Assembly (NCBI RefSeq): GCF_037975245.1 | Contig: NC_092579.1 | Location: 13,810,678-13,874,677, forward strand | Direction: 5' to 3' | Length of the DNA stretch: 64,000 nt | Origin: Apostichopus japonicus | Lineage: Eukaryota > Echinodermata > Holothuroidea > Aspidochirotida > Stichopodidae | The notes under the pieces: model-generated | Told to the model about the DNA's origin: nothing | What the model saw: only the letters and a program-made list of their open reading frames with translations | Databases searched by the model: none | Program-made: the position numbers and the translations under genes | In this document: positions 22,681-32,361 of the stretch, piece by piece | Layout: each line of letters begins with the position of its first letter | Position numbering within the stretch: the first letter of the stretch is position 1

Positions 22681-23664
22681 ATGGACGGCATGGTTTATTT
22701 TTTTCGCGTTAGCTATCTATTGGTTATAATGATATTATTTGTGTACGGTCTATTGGGCAACATACTCGTTTTAACGGTAGGGTTGTCATCACGATCAAGC
22801 CGGAAACACAGATCGTATTTTTCATTTCTAATTTTGAATCTTTGTACATCGGATATCATCTCTCTATGTGTCATCGTCTTTGAAACATGGCGGCTCATCT
22901 TTAGTGACGGTAAAGCCTGGCGGACGGATCACGTGATGTGCCGATGGTATTCCTACGTGATGTATTCTTCTATGTTATCAAGCGTCTATTTCTTAGTTGC
23001 TCTTTCATTTGAAAGAGTGATCAGTCATCGGGAGAACCAATACTTTACCAATATCGTATTCAATCAAAGACATAAACTGATCGTGTTCTGTATATGGGGA
23101 TGCTCAGCCTTATTCTATTTACCAATGCTGTTATTGTACAATGTGGATATACTTGTCCTTAGCAACAGAAACTATACTATCTGTTACGACGAGTGGTCTG
23201 ATGGTACATTGCGCGCCTCATATTACATCGCTTCCTTCGTTCTAACTTTCCTTCTGCCATTAACGCTAATGGCTTTCAACTATTCAAGAGTCCTGCTCGT
23301 GATCAGAAGAGTAATTCTCTCCGCCGAAAGATTTCCGAGTCATCCATTGAGGTCATCTGCTCGAAGGCTCTCAACGATAATAATATTACTAGTGGCAGCC
23401 TTTATTATATGTTGGATGCCTCTGAATATTGTCAATTTAGCAAGTGTTATTGTTGGTACAAGTATAGACGCACGCACGTTTCTAACTGCTTACATGATTA
23501 CCACCATATTTGCCTGTAGCAATTCCTGTGTTAATCCAACAATATACATATTTCTTTCTGCTAAGTTTCGAAGGAACGCCAAACGGACAATATTAACTAT
23601 CGCACGAAGGATTTCATATAGATGTCGATCGTATCGGTACTATTTAGTATATAGAATAAAATGA
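22681..23664 (+). CDS. Single-exon class A (rhodopsin-family) GPCR, 327 aa
   Basis: Seven hydrophobic segments with class A landmarks. TM1 is GNILV (Asn27) and TM2 is NLCTSD (Asp58). Cys87 before TM3 and Cys168 in the second extracellular loop can form the conserved disulfide. ERV (111-113) replaces DRY at the end of TM3, TM6 has CWMP (244-247), and TM7 has NSCVNPTIY (Asn285, Pro286, Tyr289). The N-terminus is only about ten residues and the tail is short and strongly basic. One glycosylation sequon (Asn164) lies in loop 2. The layout fits an intronless lineage-specific receptor of the peptide/amine type, as expanded in echinoderms; the ligand cannot be told. AATAAA at 23655-23660 overlaps the last codons. 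A start at Met4 is possible. Confidence 0.9.
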   Translation: MDGMVYFFRVSYLLVIMILFVYGLLGNILVLTVGLSSRSSRKHRSYFSFLILNLCTSDIISLCVIVFETWRLIFSDGKAWRTDHVMCRWYSYVMYSSMLSSVYFLVALSFERVISHRENQYFTNIVFNQRHKLIVFCIWGCSALFYLPMLLLYNVDILVLSNRNYTICYDEWSDGTLRASYYIASFVLTFLLPLTLMAFNYSRVLLVIRRVILSAERFPSHPLRSSARRLSTIIILLVAAFIICWMPLNIVNLASVIVGTSIDARTFLTAYMITTIFACSNSCVNPTIYIFLSAKFRRNAKRTILTIARRISYRCRSYRYYLVYRIK

Positions 23665-23900
23665 ATCAAACCGTGCACTCTGCCATATGGTAAACATGAA
23701 TATAGCTGAGCATACATTCTGAGAAGACAATCAGGATAATGGTCTTGATTGCATGAAGCATTAGATAAAATAATAAGAGGGGAAGACTTTAGGCTTTACC
23801 CCTACCCTCCCCTTTCCACATTTATTACCCCCAACCTCCATCAGACCAAATTCCAAAATTAAAAGTAGATTTGAAAATTATATTTTTGTAAGCAGCTTAG

Positions 23901-23904
<4 letters not shown>

Positions 23905-23974
<70 letters not shown>
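23905..23974. repeat. (AT)n microsatellite
   Basis: About 34 AT units, uninterrupted. Confidence 0.95.
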
Positions 23975-23979
<5 letters not shown>

Positions 23980-25030
23980 AATCAATTACTTACAGGAAGA
24001 AATTAAATTCTAAAAATTTCGTAATCATCAAAGTAATAATTAAGGATGTTAATGAGGCCATGGGGAAGCTTCAAGCTCCCTGAGGAGACATATCACATTT
24101 ATGAACGTTTTAAAATATATAGAAAACAAGAAGTGGATTATTCCTAATATATGGATTAAGCACATGTTCCTTTGATGACATCCCCAGTCGACCGTTTGTT
24201 TTTCTATAGCTTAGAAGTCAACAGGCCAAACTGATTTAGTTTTTTCGAATATCTCTCATTTCGATTCGTGACTTCGATATGATATGATAGCTTAGCCTAA
24301 CATATATAGGCAACACTGAAATGAAGTGCACCTGACCTTGTTTTTACCATCAAGGAAGCAGTTAAGATGTCAAATCTGAGGCCATCAAAGTTTGATTTTT
24401 GTCACATCGAGTTTTGTGTTTCATCTGAGGAACTGACCTACTGGTCTGTGTATAAGATTATGCAGTCATTTTTTAAGTGATGAACCTCAGCTGTTTAAAG
24501 GAGAATTTCGTCAAACTTGTTAAAAGAGTTAACAAAATGTACAATCTGGACTGGTAACAGTGTTTTATTACAGTCTATGGACACAAAATTAATTTTTGTC
24601 TTAAGTAAAACTTTAAGCGGAACAGACATTTTGAGAGCGACAGAACTTATGTCCCCCCCCCCCTTCTCTCCCTTCTCGCACTTCGTCATCATTCTGTGAA
24701 TGTAAACAACAATTAATTAAACAATAACGGGAAAATCCGTTTTTCATTAGCAATACAATTGCTTCGTATGAAAGAAATAAAAATTTTCTTTCTCTCTCCC
24801 TGTCTGTCTTTCTGTTTTCGTTTAACTTGTATTCTTCATTCCATACTTCAAACATTTTTCTCTTATTCCTGACATTGAAAGTGACTTTAATTAATATCAA
24901 GCTATCGGTGATCACACCAAGCTAGCTATAGGAGCGACGAGCCAGGGGCAACAGGGGCACGTGCCCTTCCAATTCCTCGAATTGGGTACCCCTCCAAACT
25001 CAGCTATCTTCCGCCGCCCCTGCCAAGCTG
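23980..25030. other. Intergenic, no gene seen
   Basis: Short open frames on both strands around 24495-24915 come from low-complexity TC-rich and poly-C sequence. At about 24943-25025 there are CAGGGGC/GCCCCTG-like ends, but the flanks do not match each other. Confidence 0.35.
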
Positions 25031-25052
25031 TACAGTATGTATGTATGTATAT

Positions 25053-25279
25053 ATTTTAGATCCTCCTGCCAGCAGGAACTCGCGAAGAAGCCTCATTGGC
25101 TTATCAAAGCCGCAAGCTGACCGAAGTCAGTCTCTTACATTCATATTTAACGTCCATGATTATGAATTGTCAATTGTCTACAACTCTGTAAGTGGACGAC
25201 ATACATTATTCTTGGAGTGACTCGAACCGGGGACCTTATGATTGGAAGGAACCTGCGTTATCCACTGAGCTAACACTCC
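25053..25279 (-). mobile_element. tRNA-derived SINE, full-length-like
   Basis: Read on the minus strand it starts GGAGTGTTAGCTCAGTGGAT (A-box-like TAGCTCAGTGG) and has a B box GGTTCGAGTCACTCC. The tRNA-like head is followed by a body containing CGTCCAGTTAC-type and GACTTCGGTCAGCTTGCGGC sequence. The 3' end AGGAGGATCTAAAAT is followed by a (ATAC)n tail at 25035-25052. A second copy is at 46358-46575 and a truncated one at 27741-27869. The tRNA-like part is a Pol III promoter, not a functional tRNA. Confidence 0.85.
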
Positions 25280-25978
25280 GCTAATACAGTGCTTACTGAG
25301 TGAAGTACATATAACAGTAGTATGTATTTGCTAATTAAAATCAACCATTTTCAGACATTTTGCACTCACAAATACTCTAGTTACAACTCAAGGGACGAAA
25401 AGTACACAAAAAAACGGTGAATGCAGAAAATGAAAGTCTTGAAATATTAACAACTTTCCACTATCAGAAATGAAGCAATATCATCATGCATGTGAGAGGC
25501 TCAAACTAAACAACCCCCCCACCCCCACCCCCAAAAAACACCCACCTTTATACTATTTTTCTTAGGAGATCATCTTTGAAACCAACGGAATATTATTCAC
25601 ATAAAAGTCATCTGGCCCTTATACCATGCTCAATCCATTCCCCCAAAAAAATTCTTTCATATGTGGACATGGTTGTGAATATGCTGTATCTAGGCTTAGT
25701 AGTGAACCGATCGGTTATGACGTCACATCCTCCAATCGAATTGGAGAACGTTTGCAAGTCCCCTGTGTCTGATAATGCTATAGCAGTTTAAATTTACTTT
25801 CATATAATTGTTGCTCAAAATTGTATATATACCTCTAACTGACCTCTTTTGATATTGTTATGTCCTTCAGTCACCTCAAACAGGATTTGATTAAATAGTG
25901 ATAGGTTCCACTATGTCTGACAACGCTTACAGGAGGCATGTACGATATAATCGTCGGCCAAGATTGTACCTTCTAAAG

Positions 25979-26379
25979 CAGGGCTGTCCAACCTTTTGCA
26001 GAGGAGGGCCACATGGAATCATTATGATGAAGGAGGGGCCGCATGAAACCTACGCTCGATTTTTCGATTTTTTTGCCCGAAGCTCAAGGCAACAATATGT
26101 GAGCACTGCACGCGGAGCGCACTGATTTATTTTCCTTCCTGATAAAACAGATGAATAAAGTCCAGACCCCCCCCCCCACTCTGCTGAGAGTGACATACAA
26201 ACTGACCTGTATGCAGTTTTTTGGACCCAGAAGGTTCGAATGATTAATTATATAGCTTCAAATTGTTATCAATAAATCTGCTCACTAAAATTTCGCACCG
26301 TAGAGCATCTCTGGCGGGCCGTACGCAACCCTGCGGCGGGCCGGACTGTGGCCCGCCGGCCGGAGGTTGGACAACCCTG
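25979..26379. mobile_element. hAT (Charlie-like) miniature transposon, 401 bp
   Basis: Inverted ends CAGGGCTGTCCAACCT and AGGTTGGACAACCCTG are flanked by a perfect 8-bp target duplication TTCTAAAG (25971-25978, 26380-26387). The ends closely resemble hAT-Charlie termini. The interior has GGGCC-rich subterminal sequence (GGGCCACAT, GCGGGCCG) and no transposase. Confidence 0.92.
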
Positions 26380-26950
26380 TTCTAAAGCCATATTCAACTC
26401 ACAGATTTCATCCATTTTTAAGATAGTTGAACGAACCTTGGATATCTTCGTGCTCAAAGCACCCCACATCTTACTGGCGAACTAACTCGATCAATGGCAT
26501 CGAACGTGTGGTTTCTAAGAGACACACCAGAATGAACAGAATACTCCCTCGTCTTTTTGTAAATAGATGAAGATGCCTCATCTGAGAGATTATTAAGAGA
26601 AAAAATAAGGGGGGAGGGGGTGAAAAATGTCGTTGCGAGTTGTACTTCATGTGGGTTAACAAACGTCAAACCATTTGGTTACCAGTGCATTGAACATTTG
26701 TCAAGGACAATGTTATAAAAATGTGCACTTTAAACGAACATGATGTGGTTGCGATATTAGCATTTTTAAAACAATGGGTTTAACATGATCATTTAGGCCT
26801 GCAACGATAAGCCTACGGCATCATCAATTTAGCTTTAAATGAGCATTGTAGAGATTAAGCATATTTTAAGGTGAATATCTTGAAACTTGAATATCTTGAA
26901 ATTATATCTTGAATTTGACCAGCGCTGAAATTAGATCTTTTGTCTTGGAC

Positions 26951-27027
26951 GTCATCTTAAGGTCAATGGTCACCTCAAGGTCATCTCCAGGTCATCTTAA
27001 GGTCATCTTAAGGTCGTATTAAGGTCA
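26951..27027. repeat. Short tandem array of GGTCATCTTAA units
   Basis: About six 10-11-bp units of the form AAGGTCATCTT, several containing AGGTCA. This resembles, on a small scale, the AGGTCA-rich array at 41-43 kb. Confidence 0.7.
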
Positions 27028-27132
27028 AAACTACGACCTGAGAGTATTTTGTTGACAAAGATATAAACTTTTCAATCTTGGTGGTATTTTTGTTAAATTG
27101 CATCTGGCAACAGCAAATTGAATGATGTCATC

Positions 27133-27732
27133 ACCATACTTACCAGATGAAACATGAATAGTGGTCGTGACGTAATGTTTGTAATTCTGTCGTGATAATT
27201 CATGGACTGAAGTTGTTGATGGCGCCCTTTTAAAATAATGGAACTGAAGTTTGAGCTATAGTGAGACAGTGAAAACATTCTTTTATCTTGGACGGTAACA
27301 TATCGAGACTAAAATTCTGCCTAAAGTCACCATTTTAGTCGTTAATCAATACTTCTCCTAATTAGCGTTAACTCTAAATTTTATCCTTATTTTGAGTGAT
27401 ATTTTCGGTAAATATGGTAAAATTATTGAAATAAGCCAGACACTGACGACAAATACAAATATTCAGGGTAGTTTTTAAACAACAAGCGATAGTTAAAAGT
27501 CTAAAGTCATTGCGAGGCTTCGATAACCAAAAAAATTATGAAATTTAAATTTCGCTTTTGAAGGTTATTAAAGTTAATTTTTACAAATCGTTATTGAGTA
27601 TATATTAACCATACTTACCAGATATTACATTAACAAACATGAACGATGGTCGTGACGTCATCTATTTGTAATTCTGTCGTTGATACTGCAGGGACTGAAG
27701 TTGTTGTTATTGGCGTTCCTTTGAAAAAAAAG
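27133..27732. repeat. Diverged local duplication (27133-27243 and 27611-27732)
   Basis: Both blocks share ACCATACTTACCAGAT, GGTCGTGACGT, TTTGTAATTCTGTCGT and GGACTGAAGTTGTTG in the same order. They belong to a dispersed repeat. The segment GCATCTGGCAACA just before block A recurs at about 62049-62061. Confidence 0.65.
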
Positions 27733-27740
27733 AAACTAAG

Positions 27741-27869
27741 TGAGCAGGAACTCGCGAAGCTATCATTGGCTTATCAGAGCCGCAAGCTGACCGAAGTCAG
27801 TCACTTAGATTCATATTTAACGTCCATGATTATGAATTGTCAATTGTCAACAACTCTGTAACTGGACGA
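27741..27869 (-). mobile_element. Truncated SINE copy, body only
   Basis: Matches the body of the SINE at 25053-25279 from GCAGGAACTCGCGAAG to ACTGGACGA. Both the tRNA-like head and the 3' tail are missing. It directly follows the second block of the local duplication. Confidence 0.8.
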
Positions 27870-27874
27870 AAAAA

Positions 27875-30490
27875 AAAACAATAAGAAGAAAAGGTTTCTT
27901 TTATCGCACTCGTCTTGAACTTACTCAAGTACATTATTAAATGTATCTTCTTACTTCCCTTACCGGGATGTCATCGATATAATATAAATCGATATAAAAC
28001 GGAACTTTTAACTGTCAATGTTAATGAGGATGACTAACAATAATTGAAAGTGTCTCAATAAGGGAAATTAAAGTATGCCAATATCGTATTCGAAAGTGAC
28101 TTTGTACGCCTTTAGCTAATACCGTCTCTGCCAAAAGGCGACATATAAAGACTTAACTCAAGAGACATCCAGACAACTGTATCGATCAAACCTGGAAAAG
28201 CAAGGCAAATATACAAGAATTTTTTTATCGACAGATCTTTCGTTAATTGGGAGTTAATTACTTTATGAGCCCCTCCTAAACGACACACCAGATCAAAAAT
28301 GATGTGTATAAACATATAACGTAAACCGTTACTTCTGCTCAGCGCTTCCATCAGAAAGTTACCGTGACGGTGTTTATCACTGGACTTTGTCATTTTATTA
28401 ATTTGACTGGTTTGCTTATTGTCGGAAGTTATACTTCATATATTCATTTTGATCGCTTAGAACTCTTTCCCAGTATTATACGTCAGTAATTTCTATACTT
28501 CCAATACATATACGATGTCAATAATATCAATATTAAACTACTTCGATTGATTAGAAAATATCGATATTCTTATCCTTTTCAACTCGAACAATCGTAGAAT
28601 GCTATCAACACAATATGGTATTTTAACTATTTCATTATTATTATTATGACAATAGGTAATCTTAGGTTGACCTTCCGCTCTTCGAGTCATTGTTCGATTT
28701 CGGTGGGTAATTTTTAATGTATAACAAATGGATATCAAATGACACTTTATAAGGTCAAATTAATTCAAGCTATAATCGCTTCTTTCCTATACTTGTTTCT
28801 CTAAATTCTGATGAAATTTCTACATTCTTGTTGAAGTTGACACAAACAAGAATATAGCTGAAAACATGTGATAAAGATATAGAATAAAGCTCACGGATAT
28901 TGTTCATGAGAACTGAATTGAAAAGGTCTGCCAGCAAAGTTTCGTTGCCCTCTGTTTGATACCAAAAACATTATACTTTTTTTTAAAGTTTATTGATTTA
29001 TTATGATCTTTTTCTCGGGAAAAAGGGTTGGGTTAATTGAAACAAAATTCAAGCGTTCGAAATAATTGCGCAAAGTATATTTAAAGTTGATAAACATATG
29101 TTTGATTAATATATTTTTAAAATATGGTTGTTCTTCTCACCTTCTGTACAAGTGTTCAGAGGCGGATGAAGCATTTTAGAAAAGAGGGGTGTGTGGCCAC
29201 GGGACGTTGAAGTGGACTCTCATGTAGAGGGGGTCCATCCCTCCCTGGAAAGGTCAAGTGCTGCATTCTGAGGCATATTTGGATCTATAATTAGGTCTAA
29301 TCGCAACTTTTTGCTAATAATTACTTCTGGGTGAGGTCTAAAAGGAAGAATGGGCTGTACCCTCCCCCCCCACCCCACCCCACCCCACCCCAATATGTCC
29401 CTGGTTCCACCGCACCTGGTAATGTGTTCGTGACACCATGACATACAGAGCAGACGGTTGGACATTGTTTTATAAGAGTTGAAACTACTTAGAACTTGAA
29501 CGTAAACTGTGAAGATGCATTAGCCCAAGTACTGAATGTAAACCACTTGCCACCTTTTCCAGCATATGCTGCTCAAAACTGCCGGAATCCTAATTAGCTT
29601 CCAAACAGCTAGTATTCTTGATAGTTTTCGCTGATAGCATATGGACCCATCTTAATTGGTTGTAGTTTTCAAATGTTGACTTGCGGCCAACATACACTGT
29701 GTGCTACTTATGCATCGAAGCAGGCTGGCTGGGAGCCCACTCCCCCCCCCCCCCATAGAACTTTTTAGACGATATGGGTCTGTTTGAGGGCAAATATTAC
29801 TTCTCTGTGAAGTGTAAAGCTAGGCTATAGGCGTCACTGCTGTCAAGCTCCCCTAACGTTAGGATGGTAAAGTAAAGACCCCTTTTTAGTGCAGTACATA
29901 AACAGAGAAGATACCTTACTCTGTACACTTTGCTTCCCCAATTTTTCATTGTAGTTTCCATCGACCCACACCGCCTTGAACCCAATAGCATGGTATCATT
30001 TATATATGCGCCTTAAGGCCAAATTTGTCTCTGGCCATAATATAAAGTTTTTCCTTCGATATAAATGATTTTTAAATTATTATTCCTGGGGCTATAAACG
30101 TATAAAGTAATTTGACGTAAGTAAGAGAGAATGTATAACAAACTCAAACTGTGACGTACCAATAGATCATCATCCTATGACGTATGACTTAAGCGCCGCC
30201 CATTTATGCAAATTAACCTTATTCGTCCTAGGAAGAAAATACGCTGGATGAGAGGGAGGGTAGTTATTATTTGTTAAGTAATTTGTGTAAGTTACAACGG
30301 TAGCCTAAAAACTCCATTGTTTAAAGCAACTTAGATAATAGTTTGAGTTCAAAAGTGCAAGCCGGATTGCATGCTAATACGGGGCTTCTTCAGTTAGTGG
30401 GTTTACACTCGTATGATACATTAGAGCCTATATGCTTAAGTAATTGTGTACAATGCGCCGGTGATTCCTTATAGGGGATATGGGAAACCT
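27875..30490. other. Intergenic DNA with a G-quadruplex-prone run
   Basis: No gene is supportable. At 29361-29392 the plus strand reads CCCCCCCCACCCC repeated, giving at least five G4 runs on the minus strand. A CAGAGGCGGATG word at 29159 resembles a lone hAT end. Confidence 0.4.
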
Positions 30491-30493
30491 GGG

Positions 30494-30494
<1 letters not shown>

Positions 30495-30550
<56 letters not shown>

Positions 30551-30643
30551 ATTGAAATCGTAATGAGTTGGAAACAACCTCCCGCTTTATATACGGACAC
30601 CCTAACCACTATATATATATATATATGTATGTATATATATATA

Positions 30644-30692
<49 letters not shown>
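30495..30692. repeat. (TA)n arrays
   Basis: Two long TA tracts (30495-30550 and 30611-30692) with a 60-bp unique gap. Further TA tracts lie at 31505-31581, 31966-32160, 38960-39008 and 62812-62903. Confidence 0.95.
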
Positions 30693-30695
<3 letters not shown>

Positions 30696-31585
30696 TGGAA
30701 CGAAAACGTCCACAAAACGATCAAAGCAGTATATCGCAAACTGCGCATGACCTCCAAAATGACAAAAATCTATTGGCACCAATCTTCTGGTCTCCCCCCC
30801 TTTTCTCCCCTCCCCCGTCGAAAACCAACTACTTTGTAAACACTGACACTGACCAATTTTCTTTCCATTACGTCCAAACTTCAGAGATCGATTTAAAAGC
30901 CCCGACTTAAGACTCTCATATATTGAACGTATAGGGGAAGGTCATTTACGGGAGTTTGGTACTTGATAACACGACTTTATTAAAATTCCTTTGAATTCAG
31001 ATCATCGGACAAACATTTCGATTTATTTATTACCGAGAAATTTCGTCAGCTGACAGAATCGAAGCAGGTATAAGAACGAATCCTTTTCAAGACAATACGG
31101 AAGCTTCAGTGTTAAATTTAGTTATAATACGAACGGAACTCAAAACCTTCTTGTTATAAACGCTTTTCATTTCTCTCTCTCTGTTGTTGACAAGTGTTTA
31201 GTGACACTGTTTACAGCTCACAGGAACTTTAATGGTCTTAATCAAAGATTCGAATAGACGAAACTTTCCAAGAGGAGATTTAAATATATAAAAGATAGCC
31301 AGACTAAGCCGTTATTTCGGACATCATTCTCTTTCGTGTTAAAAGGTAAAATATATATCATTTTCTATTTTGATAAAGTTTATAACCTTCCATGCAAACA
31401 ACGGTTTAGATTTTGTGCTTCAAGAAGAACAGTTTTAGCAAGGGAATTTAAATACTATAAATGTAATGTATACATATAGGGCCTATATGTACATATACGT
31501 GGTATATATATATGTGGTATATATATATATATATGTACATATATATATATATACCACATATATACATATATATATATATATACTG

Positions 31586-31960
31586 CGCACAAACATAATC
31601 TGCCTACTTTTGTTGACCATTGTGTCGCTATTGGTAATGAACCCCAGTGGTTCAGGAGGAAGGTTAAAGAGAGTCTCCTAATAAAAGCCTTAAATGCTGA
31701 CTTGAATAGAAACGTAGCGAGCCACGGGTTGGAGCTATTTTAATCCCTACTTACTTTTTCATGCTGGTTTATTCTATTCATTCCTAGTTTACAAATTCAC
31801 TCATGCTTATCTCACTATTGTCGTCTTCGGATGTATATTAGCCCTTGTATTTAATTGATCTTGTACAGTTGCCTGACGATGGAGTGGTGACCACTCCGAA
31901 ATATAGCAGTATGTCGTTGTTAAAGATATTCGCTTGTTTATCTTTTATCTTATCAGTATG
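31586..31960 (+). mobile_element. 3' end of a Penelope-like retroelement (fossil)
   Basis: The translated end contains DHCVAIGNEPQWFRRKVKES and LNRNVASHGLEL, the C-terminal part of the GIY-YIG endonuclease region of Penelope-like elements. Untranslated sequence with TGACGATGGAGTGGTGACCA at about 31874-31893 follows, typical of such 3' ends. It is 5'-truncated and abuts TA repeats on both sides. Old, incomplete copy. Confidence 0.6.
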
Positions 31961-31964
31961 GACC

Positions 31965-32026
<62 letters not shown>

Positions 32027-32035
32027 GGTCCATAC

Positions 32036-32036
<1 letters not shown>
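31955..32036. repeat. 82-bp palindrome with a (TA)n centre
   Basis: The left arm AGTATGGACCACAATA and the right arm TATTGTGGTCCATACT are exact reverse complements around an uninterrupted (TA)n core. The whole block can extrude as one perfect hairpin. Confidence 0.9.
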
Positions 32037-32070
<34 letters not shown>

Positions 32071-32080
32071 TAATTTATAT

Positions 32081-32163
<83 letters not shown>

Positions 32164-32288
32164 TCAAATTAATTTCCTCCTATTCAATGTGAAGTACGGT
32201 AACTCTCATTTTAACATTTTACTTATATCCATTGCATGTTTTGTCCTTTGTATCCTAGAATAAAAGAGAAAGAATAAAATAAAAGACA

Positions 32289-32361
32289 ATGTACAAAGTA
32301 GCAATTCTTCTGATAATCCAGACATGCAGTCCTGTTGGAGCCCAGTTTCTTGCTGATCAAG
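32289..32361 (+). CDS. Signal-peptide exon
   Basis: Encodes MYKVAILLIIQTCSPVGAQF followed by LADQ and the first base of a Gly/Asp-type codon. It has a hydrophobic core of eight residues and a likely cleavage after VGA. The donor is AAG/GTGGGC, phase 1. The upstream sequence is A-rich, with the (TA)n palindrome about 250 bp away. Confidence 0.75.

Noticed and set aside
24943-25015. Possible short transposon with CAGGGGC/GCCCCTG ends
   Set aside because: Flanking 8-bp sequences do not match and the ends pair for only seven bases.
25214-25279. Possible tRNA gene on the minus strand
   Set aside because: A and B boxes are present, but it is continuous with a repeated SINE body and occurs again at 46.5 kb; no proper acceptor stem.
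27646-27861. Open frame ending in KKKKLSEQELAKLSLAYQSR
   Set aside because: It is composed of a dispersed repeat joined to the truncated SINE body.
29159-29420. Possible hAT element starting CAGAGGCGGATG
   Set aside because: No convincing right end or target duplication.
30563-32263. Frames encoding runs of Ile-Tyr
   Set aside because: Translation of (TA)n microsatellites. The same holds for frames at 62652-62901 and 21056-21416.
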